A stretch of 6,823 nucleotides of DNA from Comamonas sp. lk. Lineage in GTDB: Bacteria > Pseudomonadota > Gammaproteobacteria > Burkholderiales > Burkholderiaceae_C. The notes below the pieces were generated by a model, which saw only the letters and a list, made by a program, of their open reading frames with translations, made no database searches and was not told the origin of the DNA. The stretch lies in assembly GCA_945898105.1 (NCBI GenBank), contig CAMDHL010000118.1, positions 1 through 6,823 on the forward strand. Direction: 5' to 3'. Made by a program: the position numbers and the translations under genes. Below, one piece after another: positions 1-6,148 of the stretch (the stretch's first letter is position 1; every line of letters starts with the position of its first letter).

Positions 1-69
1 ATTTACCAGTATCTGAACTTTGACCAGTTGGAAGAGTACGCGGATGTAGCCAAGGGCGTAACGGCCTGA
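1..69 (+). CDS. C-terminal end of an unidentified protein (partial)
   Basis: The first 23 codons read open in frame 1 and stop at TGA (67-69). They give a 22-residue tail that begins IYQYLNFDQLEEYADVAKG. The tail is acidic, aromatic-rich and probably helical. A convincing terminator follows 14 bases after the stop, which supports this being the real end of a plus-strand gene. I do not recognise the family from so short a piece. The gene points at the alpha/beta hydrolase gene (convergent), so no shared operon is implied. Confidence 0.65.
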   Translation: MYQYLNFDQLEEYADVAKGVTA

Positions 70-83
70 TTTCAAACTCAAAG

Positions 84-131
84 CCTAGCCGGTTTAGTTC
101 GCAGCAATGCGGGCACTGGCTAGGTTTTTTT
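84..131 (+). terminator. Rho-independent terminator with nested hairpin
   Basis: CCTAGCC (84-90) pairs perfectly with GGCTAGG (118-124), followed directly by a run of seven T (125-131). The 27-nt loop holds a second small stem, CGCA/TGCG, closed by a GCAA (GNRA-type) tetraloop (100-111). The element lies between the stop of the partial plus-strand gene and the stop of the convergent alpha/beta hydrolase. On the minus strand the stem is followed only by CTTTGAGTTTG, so it could work in both directions but fits the plus strand best. Confidence 0.8.
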
Positions 132-158
132 ACGTCTATTGCGATGGGCGAACCGCGC

Positions 159-1010
159 CTATGTCTTGATGGGATGCGCCTTTAAAAAGTCGCGTACTGC
201 CGTAAAAGACGCTTCCCGCATTTCTTCGAAATAGCCATGGCGCCCGCCGGGGATCAGGTGCAGTTGCGCACCCGCAATGCGCTGCACCAGCAAATGGGCA
301 TTGGCAGCATGGTTTACCTCGTCGTCGCTGCCGTGGATGACCAGTGTGGGCGCGCTGATGCGGGGTAGGGCTTCCCAGGCGTCATGGGCTTGGCTGGCCT
401 GGTAATGCAGGCGCCGAGCATGGGGCGGTAGCGGCGCATTCCACAGTGCAGCCATCTCGTCCACCAGTGCACTGTTTTGAGCCATCCAAGCGGGGGTGAA
501 AGAGGTCTCTAGCAAAGCCTGCTGGTCGTTGCTTCGTAAAGCCTTGTCCACGCTCGCCGGCCGCGCGATACCGTGCGTCCCAGGCGTGGTCGCACCCAGC
601 ACGAGCGCGCCTATGCGCTCCGGAAAATCGATGGCCAACCATTGGGCCACGCGCCCTCCCATGGAAATACCGTAGGCATGGGCGTGGGCCAGGCCGCAGG
701 CGCCCAGCACCGCTATCGCGTCCTCGGCAAAACCGCGTGTGCTGTACGCTGGTTTTTCAGGCTTGTCGCTTTGGCCCGTGCCACGATAGTCCCATACGAT
801 GACCTGAAAATGGGATGCAAAATCCACCGCTACACGTTTCCATTCGCGGTGGTCGCAGGACTGACCGGCCAGTAGCAGCAGGGCAGGCCCCTGGCCTTGG
901 CATTGGTAAAAAAGGCGGGTACCGTCTTGGCTGGTGGCAAAAGGCATGGTCTTGTAGGCTAAGGGAATCGGCTCACGTGGATTATCCGGTGTCACTTGCG
1001 GCCCCTGCAT
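159..1010 (-). CDS. Alpha/beta hydrolase fold protein
   Basis: This is a 283-residue soluble alpha/beta hydrolase, a usual length for the family. The nucleophile elbow is GISMGG with Ser116. The probable acid is Asp230 in HGSDDEV and the catalytic His is His258 in GGRHGYFEE, so the Ser-Asp-His triad is complete. The DYRGTGQSD stretch (74-82) is the typical loop after strand 4, and LLLLAGQ (44-50) occupies the oxyanion-hole position. There is no signal peptide or membrane segment, so it is probably cytoplasmic. The fold covers C-C hydrolases of meta-cleavage pathways, enol-lactonases (PcaD-like), esterases and haloperoxidase-like enzymes; the sequence alone does not decide the substrate. The start at 1010 has GGGG about 10 nt upstream. 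Met22 (947) is an alternative nearer the usual family start but has no ribosome site. The gene is divergent from an FAH-family hydratase, a pairing that recalls aromatic meta-cleavage (MhpC/MhpD-type) chemistry; that link is inference. Confidence 0.9.
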   Translation of the reverse strand: MQGPQVTPDNPREPIPLAYKTMPFATSQDGTRLFYQCQGQGPALLLLAGQSCDHREWKRVAVDFASHFQVIVWDYRGTGQSDKPEKPAYSTRGFAEDAIAVLGACGLAHAHAYGISMGGRVAQWLAIDFPERIGALVLGATTPGTHGIARPASVDKALRSNDQQALLETSFTPAWMAQNSALVDEMAALWNAPLPPHARRLHYQASQAHDAWEALPRISAPTLVIHGSDDEVNHAANAHLLVQRIAGAQLHLIPGGRHGYFEEMREASFTAVRDFLKAHPIKT

Positions 1011-1134
1011 AGCTTAGATACCCCGCTTAGTCACCTCGTCCGCCCGCGCGCGCAGCAATGCGCCACTGCCTTGGTGCTTGGGTCGGGCAGGGCGCTTAGA
1101 CTGCGACCTCTTTCGATACCTTTTTTGCACGGCC
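1011..1134. promoter_or_regulatory. Divergent intergenic region between hydrolase and hydratase genes
   Basis: This 124-bp gap must carry the 5' signals for both the minus-strand hydrolase and the plus-strand hydratase. CTTAG occurs three times (1013-1017, 1026-1030, 1095-1099), twice as the longer CGCTTAG (1024-1030 and 1093-1099). A perfect small hairpin lies at 1050-1063. I see no box pair close to the sigma-70 consensus in either direction, so no promoter is placed. Confidence 0.45.
1050..1063. repeat. Small perfect hairpin sharing a 12-mer with the upstream terminator loop
   Basis: GCGCA (1050-1054), a GCAA loop, and TGCGC (1059-1063) form a 5-bp stem. The 12-mer CGCAGCAATGCG at 1051-1062 is identical to 100-111 inside the loop of the first terminator, and both copies are followed within a few bases by CACTG. 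The two copies flank the alpha/beta hydrolase gene. They could be an operator, a small dispersed palindrome, or chance. Confidence 0.4.
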
Positions 1135-1932
1135 ATGACCCCTACAACGCTTTTGCAGCACTACGACAGCGCCGCCTTGTGGCCCGCCGTTCTCTCGGAT
1201 ACATCTGCCTACACTCTGGCTGCCGCCTACCAGGATGCCCTCGCATTGCGTAGCTTGCGGTTGGCGCGCGGGGAAAAAGCGCGGGGTTTCAAGCTTGGCT
1301 TTACCAATCGCAGCATCTGGCCGATCTACGGCGTCTATGCACCCATCTGGGGCACTGTGTATGACAGCACTTTGCAGGTAGGTGAGGGCGAGAGCCGATT
1401 GCCGGTAGCCGGGCTGTGCCAGCCGCGCATTGAGCCGGAAATCGTGTTCGGCATTCGCTACACCCCGGTGGCGGGGGCGAGTTTGGAGGACTTATTCGAT
1501 GCCATCGAATGGCTTGCGCCCGGATTTGAATTGGTACAAAGCCACTTGCCGAACTGGAAATTCAAGGCGCCCGATGCGGTGGCCGACGGTGGCCTGCACG
1601 GGCGATTGGTCGTGGGTCCAAGGCTCGCGCTGCGCAGCTTCGCGACCAGTGCATCAGAGCTCGTACAGCGCCTTGCCCAAAGCACTGTCCGCTTGGTATG
1701 CGACGGCAAGTTGCAATTGCAGGGCCAGGGCAGCTTGGTGCTGGACAGTCCCTTACAAGCTTTGCATCACTTTTTAGCCGACTTGCACGCTTGCCCTGGT
1801 GCACCCGCGTTGCTGCCTGGCGATGTAGTCACCACCGGCACTTGGACCGATGCGCTGCCGGTGCAAACCGGTCAGACCTGGCGCGCTGAGTTTGATGCGC
1901 CCATCCCCGCCTTGCAACTGCAATTGGTTTAA
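1135..1932 (+). CDS. Fumarylacetoacetase / 2-keto-4-pentenoate hydratase (MhpD-like) family protein
   Basis: The 265-residue protein matches the single-domain MhpD-like branch of the fumarylacetoacetate hydrolase superfamily in length and motifs. GFKLGFTNRS (51-60) and the following YGVYAPIWGTVYD supply the N-terminal part of the active site. The metal-binding EPE motif is at Glu100-Glu102, the third likely acidic ligand is Glu132 in FELVQS, and GDVVTTGTW (229-237) is the conserved C-terminal signature. Known members hydrate 2-hydroxypenta-2,4-dienoate, hydrate 2-oxohept-3-enedioate or decarboxylate 4-oxalocrotonate, using Mg2+ or Mn2+ in the cytoplasm; the exact reaction here is not readable. 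The ATG at 1135 is chosen because the in-frame TTG at 1078 would add 19 residues of non-family sequence. Neither start has a clear Shine-Dalgarno. The ureohydrolase gene follows 105 bp downstream on the same strand, and co-transcription is plausible. Confidence 0.9.
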   Translation: MTPTTLLQHYDSAALWPAVLSDTSAYTLAAAYQDALALRSLRLARGEKARGFKLGFTNRSIWPIYGVYAPIWGTVYDSTLQVGEGESRLPVAGLCQPRIEPEIVFGIRYTPVAGASLEDLFDAIEWLAPGFELVQSHLPNWKFKAPDAVADGGLHGRLVVGPRLALRSFATSASELVQRLAQSTVRLVCDGKLQLQGQGSLVLDSPLQALHHFLADLHACPGAPALLPGDVVTTGTWTDALPVQTGQTWRAEFDAPIPALQLQLV

Positions 1933-2026
1933 ATTCTTGCTGATGAATTTCGTATTTCCCAGCGTTGTGGCGCGCTTCACCCTGGGCTTGAGTACTATCG
2001 CGCGATCCCATACACAGGATGCTTTT

Positions 2027-2030
2027 GAGG
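2027..2030 (+). promoter_or_regulatory. Ribosome binding site of the ureohydrolase gene
   Basis: GAGG lies 7 nt before the ATG at 2038 and fixes that start. The rest of the 105-bp gap (1933-2026) has no ORF. A weak TTGAGT (1988-1993) sits 17 nt before TACACA (2011-2016), which could be a poor internal promoter but is too far from consensus to call. Confidence 0.7.
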
Positions 2031-2037
2031 ATGATCT

Positions 2038-3087
2038 ATGCCACTGAGCCCTGAACAATTGGACCACCTACGTAGCAAATACAGCGGTAATGCTGCTGAT
2101 ATGCACGACCCGCGTTTTCAGAAAGTGGCCCAGACTATTTTTTCGGAGGGCGGTACACGCGCAGCACCCTATAGCGGTATTCCCACCTTGTTGTCAGCGC
2201 CGGCATTTGCGGTAGACCCCAAGACGCCGGATTTTGGTAACTTGCAAGTGGCGCTGATGGGTGCACCCATGGACTTGGGTGCGAGCAATCGGCCCGGCGC
2301 GCGCTTTGGCCCGCGCGCACTTCGTGCTATCGAGCGCATCGGACCTTACAACCATGTGCTCGAGGTGGCGCCGGTCCATGCGCTGCGCGTCGGCGATGTA
2401 GGCGATGTGCCGTTTCGCAGTCGTTACAGCCTGCCGATGTGCATAGAAGACCTGGAGCAGTGGTACCGGCACGTTGCAGCGCAAGGCGTGCTTCCTCTGA
2501 CGGTAGGCGGCGACCATTCCATCACCTACCCGATCATGAAAGCGCTGGGTGCAAAGCAGCCGCTGGGCATGGTGCATATCGACGCCCATTGCGACACCGG
2601 TGGCGAGTTTGACCAGACGCGCTTTCACCATGGTGGCCCCTTCCGCCTAGCGGTGCTCGATGGGGTGTTAGACCCGACGCGCTGTATCCAGATAGGTATC
2701 CGTGGATCTTCTGAATACTTGTGGGAATTTTCCAAGGACGCCGGCATGACGGTCATCCATGCGGAGGAAGTATCTGCGCTAGGTGTGGCTGAAATCGTGC
2801 GCCTGGCCCGTGAAGTCGTTGGCGACGGACCTACCTACCTTAGCTTTGATGTTGATGGCCTGGACCCGGTCTATGCGCCGGGAACGGGAACTCCAGAAAT
2901 TGGTGGCCTTACCACGCGCGAGGCCTTGGCGGTTTTCCATGGTCTCAAGGGCCTTAACATTTGCGGCGGCGATGTGGTGGAAGTGGCGCCGCAGTACGAC
3001 CCGAGTACCAACACGGCGCAAGCTGGCGCGCAAATGTTGTTTGAAATTTTGAGCCTCATGGCTTTCAGTCCCACACTAAAACCTTAG
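2038..3087 (+). CDS. Ureohydrolase: agmatinase / guanidino-acid hydrolase family
   Basis: This 349-residue enzyme belongs to the arginase/agmatinase (ureohydrolase) superfamily, which hydrolyses guanidino compounds to an amine plus urea with a binuclear metal site, normally Mn2+. All six expected ligands are visible: His160 in GGDHSIT, Asp182, His184 and Asp186 in HIDAHCDT, and Asp271 and Asp273 in SFDVDGLDP. The catalytic-loop His is in FHHGGPFR (196-203), and Glu287 lies in GTGTPEIGG. The N-terminus runs about 45 residues before YSGIPTLLSAP, as in longer SpeB-like and GbuA/GpuA-type proteins. The HGxPFRxA form after the loop His recalls guanidinobutyrase/guanidinopropionase more than E. coli SpeB, which I remember as HGTMF. 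Substrate candidates are therefore agmatine, 4-guanidinobutyrate or 3-guanidinopropionate; naming it speB would over-claim. There is no signal peptide, so it is cytoplasmic. It follows the FAH-family hydratase gene, and a terminator lies just after its stop. Confidence 0.93.
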   Translation: MPLSPEQLDHLRSKYSGNAADMHDPRFQKVAQTIFSEGGTRAAPYSGIPTLLSAPAFAVDPKTPDFGNLQVALMGAPMDLGASNRPGARFGPRALRAIERIGPYNHVLEVAPVHALRVGDVGDVPFRSRYSLPMCIEDLEQWYRHVAAQGVLPLTVGGDHSITYPIMKALGAKQPLGMVHIDAHCDTGGEFDQTRFHHGGPFRLAVLDGVLDPTRCIQIGIRGSSEYLWEFSKDAGMTVIHAEEVSALGVAEIVRLAREVVGDGPTYLSFDVDGLDPVYAPGTGTPEIGGLTTREALAVFHGLKGLNICGGDVVEVAPQYDPSTNTAQAGAQMLFEILSLMAFSPTLKP

Positions 3088-3089
3088 GT

Positions 3090-3136
3090 GGCTTGGGTCC
3101 TCAAGCCTACTGCAGCGCAGAAGGCAAGCCGTTTTT
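3090..3136 (+). terminator. Probable terminator after the ureohydrolase gene
   Basis: GGCTTG (3090-3095) can pair with CAAGCC (3125-3130), followed by G and five T (3132-3136). An inner imperfect hairpin (GCCT/AGGC and CTGC/GCAG with an A-A mismatch, 3105-3125) competes for one base of the outer stem. A third option pairs 3090-3095 with CAAGCC at 3102-3107. The location 2 bases after the stop, in a 60-bp convergent gap, fits a terminator; the T-tract is short. Confidence 0.5.
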
Positions 3137-3147
3137 ACGGACTAGGC

Positions 3148-3417
3148 TCAGCCCTGCGCCGCCTCGGGCGCAGGGTCCCGGTAATAAACCTCTACTGCGC
3201 CTTTTAGCGTAATCATTAAAGGCTTGCCTTTGCGGTCGCGCGCCTTGCCTGCAGCCACCTTAATCCAGCGCTCACTAATGCAGTACTCCTCCACATCGTT
3301 ACGTTCCTTGCCGTTAAAGCGAATGCCAATGTCATGTTCAAACACCGCCGCGACATAGTATTTACTTTGCGCGTCGGTAGACAAACGGTCGGGAAGTGGG
3401 ATGGGTGTGGGGGTCAT
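3148..3417 (-). CDS. DUF3297 family small protein
   Basis: The 89-residue protein has the hallmarks of DUF3297 (a conserved proteobacterial family of unknown function): LPDRLS near the N-terminus, then FEHDIGIRFNGKERNDVEEYC, then ERWIKVAAGKARDRKGKPL and a final ITLKGAVEVYYRD. The length is typical. It is soluble and basic-acidic mixed, with no cysteine pair, membrane segment or recognised catalytic motif. The C-terminal DPAPEAAQG tail looks unconserved. The ATG at 3417 is the only sensible start, but no Shine-Dalgarno is visible before it. It lies 67 bp downstream of the ABC exporter on the same strand and faces the ureohydrolase gene. I infer no function. Confidence 0.9.
   Translation of the reverse strand: MTPTPIPLPDRLSTDAQSKYYVAAVFEHDIGIRFNGKERNDVEEYCISERWIKVAAGKARDRKGKPLMITLKGAVEVYYRDPAPEAAQG
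3152..3175. repeat. Perfect 9-bp inverted repeat over the 3' end of the DUF3297 gene
   Basis: CCCTGCGCC (3152-3160) and GGCGCAGGG (3167-3175) form a GC-rich 9-bp stem with a 6-nt loop inside the last codons of the DUF3297 gene. It is not followed by a T-tract on either strand, so it is not a classical intrinsic terminator. It may protect the 3' end of the mRNA or simply be chance in Ala/Pro codons. Confidence 0.5.
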
Positions 3418-3484
3418 AAAGCGCGTGCTGAAGGTTCTGGTTCAAGGCGCATTCTCGCAAATCGCCAAAGTTAACCGTAAAACT

Positions 3485-5389
3485 CTAACGGGCGCCCGCT
3501 TGCTCGGCTTGCGCAGCTGCCGGCACTGGCACTGGCACCGTTGCTGATAGCTCGTCCGGCAAAAATCCGCCGGACTGGCGTTCCCACAGTGCCGCGTAGA
3601 GCCCGCCGAGTGCAAGCAGTTCGGCGTGGGTACCGCTCTCGACGATGCGCCCCTCGTCCAGCACGACCAAGCGGTCCAAGCGCGCGATGGTGGATAGACG
3701 ATGGGCAATGGCGATAACGGTTTTACCGTCCATCAGGCCAAGTAGCTGTTCCTGAATCGCCATTTCGACCTCGCTGTCCAAGGCGGAGGTGGCTTCATCC
3801 AGGATCAGTATGGGTGCGTCTTTCAAAATCACGCGCGCAATAGCGATACGCTGGCGCTGGCCGCCCGATAGTTTGACGCCGCGCTCTCCGACGCGCGCCT
3901 CCAACCCCTTGCGTCCCTTCATGTCCTGCAGTCCTTGAATGAATTCCCAGGCCTGCGCTTTGCGTGCCGCCGTTTCAATTTGTGCATCGCTGGCCTGTGG
4001 CTTGCCGTAACGGATATTCGCCGCGATGGAGCGGTGTAGCAGCGATGTGTCTTGTGTCACCATGCCGATGTTTTCGCGCACGCTATCCTGCGTGGCCAGC
4101 CCAATGTCCTGGCCGTCGATCAGGATGCGACCTTGTTGCGGTTCGAAAAAACGCAACAGTAGATGCACCAGTGTGGATTTGCCTGCCCCAGAGCGTCCGA
4201 TCAGGCCGATGCGTTCGCCGGGGCGGATGTGCAGGTCTATTTCCTTCAACACCTGTTTGCCGCCCTGGTATGCAAAACTCAGCTTGTCAAATCGCACTTC
4301 GCCTTGGCTGACGAGCAAGGCTTGGGCGTCGGTCTTGTCTGCCATATTTAAAGGTTGGGCAATGGTTTCCATGCCTTCTTGTACTACGCCCAGATTTTCA
4401 AAAATTCCCGCCACTTCCCAAGACACCCATCCCGCCGCCGTGGTGATTTGCCAGGCCAGAGGCAGGGCGGTGGCAAAGACGGCGACATCCAGACTGTGCG
4501 CCTGCCACAGGTATAAGCCGACCGCGGCGGTGCCCGCTAGCATCAAGGCGTTCATCATCCATAGCGTAAATATGAACAGTGTCACCATGCGCATGTGCTG
4601 AGAAACCGCATGCAAATGGGTATGAATGACATCCCGTACGTGGCGGTCCTCATCGCTGGGGCGGGCAAATAGTTTGACCGTCAGGATATTGGTATAGCTG
4701 TCCACCACCCGGGCCACCAGGCGCGAACGCTGCTCAGAACTGAGTTTGGACAAGTCCCGCATGCGCGGCACAAAGTAGTACAAAAAACCAATGTAGGCGG
4801 CAAACCAGCAAATAGTAGGAATTGCCAGACGCCAGTCGGACAGGCACATGAGTACCACCGTAGTCAGCCCATAAATCAGGATGTACCAAACGGCGCGCAC
4901 CCCGGATACCGCGCTTTCGCGCAGGGAATTGCCGGTTTGCATCACCCGGTTGGCAATACGCCCGGCAAAGTCATCCTGGAAAAAAGGCCAACTCTGGCGA
5001 ACTACATGCCAGTGGTTTTGCCAGCGCACCATGCTGGTAAACGCCCCCATCACGGCGTTAAAGCGCAACAGGCTGTCCAATAAAAGCGCTGCCGGTCGCA
5101 GCACCAGTAAAAAGACCAGCATCCACAGCAGCATGGGGGTGGCCTCGCGAAGTGCGCTTTCCCGGTCACCGGCTGTCATAAGCCCGACCAACTTACCGAT
5201 CAGTACCGGCATTACCGTGTCGCTTAGCGCAACCAGTAGGCAGCTAACGAGCATAGCCAGGAACAGACTTTTTGATTGGCGTATGAAATGCCAATAAAAG
5301 GCCAGAAGCTGATTGGGCGGGCTGTCCTGCGGTGGAAATTCGGTCGGCTGGATACGCGACTCGAAAAATTGAAAAAGGGCCTGCCACAT
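3485..5389 (-). CDS. ABC exporter half-transporter (fused membrane and ATPase domains)
   Basis: The 634-residue protein combines an exporter-type membrane domain and an ATPase, the usual MsbA/MdlB-like half-transporter that works as a dimer in the inner membrane. About six hydrophobic segments are visible near residues 43-68, 86-106, 165-183, 187-208, 268-295 and 300-320. The nucleotide-binding domain is intact: Walker A GRSGAGKST (398-406), Q-loop Gln446, signature LSGGQ (507-511), Walker B ILILDEA with Asp531 and Glu532, D-loop SALD, and H-loop His563. It should therefore hydrolyse ATP and export a substrate, perhaps a lipid, drug or peptide; nothing here identifies which. There is no peptidase domain, so it is not a bacteriocin-type exporter. 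The C-terminal tail is Pro/Ala/Val-rich (VPVPVPAAAQAEQ). The ATG at 5389 gives a natural N-terminus, though its ribosome site is weak. It lies 131 bp downstream of the TM2-protein gene and 67 bp upstream of the DUF3297 gene. Confidence 0.95.
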   Translation of the reverse strand: MWQALFQFFESRIQPTEFPPQDSPPNQLLAFYWHFIRQSKSLFLAMLVSCLLVALSDTVMPVLIGKLVGLMTAGDRESALREATPMLLWMLVFLLVLRPAALLLDSLLRFNAVMGAFTSMVRWQNHWHVVRQSWPFFQDDFAGRIANRVMQTGNSLRESAVSGVRAVWYILIYGLTTVVLMCLSDWRLAIPTICWFAAYIGFLYYFVPRMRDLSKLSSEQRSRLVARVVDSYTNILTVKLFARPSDEDRHVRDVIHTHLHAVSQHMRMVTLFIFTLWMMNALMLAGTAAVGLYLWQAHSLDVAVFATALPLAWQITTAAGWVSWEVAGIFENLGVVQEGMETIAQPLNMADKTDAQALLVSQGEVRFDKLSFAYQGGKQVLKEIDLHIRPGERIGLIGRSGAGKSTLVHLLLRFFEPQQGRILIDGQDIGLATQDSVRENIGMVTQDTSLLHRSIAANIRYGKPQASDAQIETAARKAQAWEFIQGLQDMKGRKGLEARVGERGVKLSGGQRQRIAIARVILKDAPILILDEATSALDSEVEMAIQEQLLGLMDGKTVIAIAHRLSTIARLDRLVVLDEGRIVESGTHAELLALGGLYAALWERQSGGFLPDELSATVPVPVPAAAQAEQAGAR

Positions 5390-5403
5390 GGCACTACTTT
5401 ATC

Positions 5404-5484
5404 TTAGGCATGCGAGCGTTGGGCGTCTGGGGGAGCAAGGCCTAAGGCGCGGCGGGCCCCTTTGATGTAAAGCGCCTTAGCCAC
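5404..5484 (-). CDS. Possible tiny ORF or decayed coding remnant
   Basis: A GTG at 5484 opens 26 codons ending in TAA (5404-5406), with a basic amphipathic peptide around AKALYIKGARRALGLAPP. The frame is also open upstream as far as the TGA stop of the TM2 gene (5521-5523), giving 38 sense codons in the same frame as that gene. GC by codon position over these 38 codons is about 71, 50 and 61 percent, which is coding-like. No ribosome binding site or known family was recognised. It may be a small protein, a lost C-terminal extension of the TM2 protein, or chance. Confidence 0.25.
   Translation of the reverse strand: MAKALYIKGARRALGLAPPDAQRSHA
5442..5480. repeat. Inverted repeat between the TM2 and ABC exporter genes
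   Basis: CTAAGGCGC (5442-5450) and GCGCCTTAG (5472-5480) form a perfect 9-bp stem with a 21-nt loop that contains the GGGCCC palindrome (5454-5459). No T-tract follows on the minus strand, where it would have to act, so a terminator is unlikely. It could attenuate or stabilise mRNA between the two genes. Confidence 0.5.
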
Positions 5485-5520
5485 AAGCCCTACTTCGCAA
5501 TGGATGGCGAACTCCGAAAA

Positions 5521-5952
5521 TCACACCGTGAATTCAAATAAGCGTTGAAAGCTAAACGCAATGCTAGCCATCAGTACGGTGGTGCCAAACATCAAAGAGG
5601 CGCCTAGCCCCAGCACTGTCAGGCCGTTAGTTTGGCCTGCGGCATCTTCCGGGTCTGCCTGCGGGTTAAAGCGTGTGTTCCATGTCGGTGCATCCATCAA
5701 ACCATAGCGGATGGCCATCAGTGAACAGGCGGCTAGAGCAAAGCCGCCAAAGGGAATCAGAGCCCAGCTCCACAAGTCGTCCAAACCCAGCGTGCGAGCG
5801 CGTGCAACGCCGTACCAGCCCACCAGCGAGGGCACCAGGGTGAGCCACGCCCAGCGGTCGTAGCGTCCGGCTAGATAGAAGCGTTGCAGGCCCAAAGAGC
5901 CAAGTAACAGAGTGAGCCAGACTGCCAAGGTTTTGTTTTTCATAGCGTGCAT
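5521..5952 (-). CDS. TM2-domain membrane protein
   Basis: This 143-residue protein begins with a TM2-like hairpin: a first hydrophobic segment (about 9-23), the GLQRFYLAGR turn (21-30) that matches the TM2 GxxRFYLG signature, then a second segment (33-50). Two further hydrophobic stretches follow near 62-84 and 110-134, with a polar loop (FNPQADPEDAAGQTNG) between them. It is therefore probably a four-helix inner-membrane protein. The role of bacterial TM2 proteins is unknown. The ATG at 5952 has GAGG about 14 nt upstream, which is distant; Met4 (ATG at 5943) starts the sequence KNKTLAVWL and may be the true start. The reading frame stays open for 38 codons after its TGA stop. The neighbours are a GNAT gene upstream and an ABC exporter downstream, all on one strand but with gaps over 100 bp. 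Confidence 0.85.
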   Translation of the reverse strand: MHAMKNKTLAVWLTLLLGSLGLQRFYLAGRYDRWAWLTLVPSLVGWYGVARARTLGLDDLWSWALIPFGGFALAACSLMAIRYGLMDAPTWNTRFNPQADPEDAAGQTNGLTVLGLGASLMFGTTVLMASIAFSFQRLFEFTV

Positions 5953-6148
5953 TGTCGTTGTTGGCGCCTCTATGGTGCCGGACGTCCGAATGCCAGGTTC
6001 AGGCCTTGGAGTCGCGTGTTCAAAACGCTCCCAAGGGTCAGCGGGATAGTAAAAACAGCGTCGGAAGACTTAACGCCCTGGGGTCGGGCGCCGCAATCCG
6101 GTAGCTTCCTAGGAAAAGGCTCGGGCCGTCCAAATCCAATTCCAGCGC
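5953..6148. other. 196-bp intergenic region between GNAT and TM2 genes
   Basis: I see no convincing gene here. It contains two perfect 10-bp palindromes, CGGACGTCCG (5979-5988) and TTCCTAGGAA (6106-6115). A weak minus-strand promoter for the TM2 gene is possible, with a TACTAT -10-like box near 6045-6050 and a poor TTAAGT -35-like box about 16 nt further upstream. No T-tailed hairpin was found after the GNAT stop. Confidence 0.4.

Noticed and set aside
84..124. tRNA-like or small RNA fold in the nested hairpin
   Set aside because: It lacks an acceptor stem, anticodon arm and other tRNA features; the T-run directly after the outer stem is explained by a terminator.
1078..1134. TTG start extending the hydratase by 19 residues
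   Set aside because: The added residues do not look like the family N-terminus, no ribosome site precedes the TTG, and the ATG at 1135 gives a normal length.
2038..3087. Nickel-dependent guanidine hydrolase (GdmH) identity for the ureohydrolase
   Set aside because: The metal motif reads HIDAHCDT and the loop HGGPFR; GdmH-type enzymes, as I remember them, differ in both, and no accessory nickel-chaperone genes are present in the window.
4026..4601. 191-codon open frame on the plus strand opposite the ABC exporter
   Set aside because: It is antisense to a clearly intact ATPase/permease gene, has a Ser/Pro/Arg-rich sequence without any family pattern, and is a typical shadow frame.
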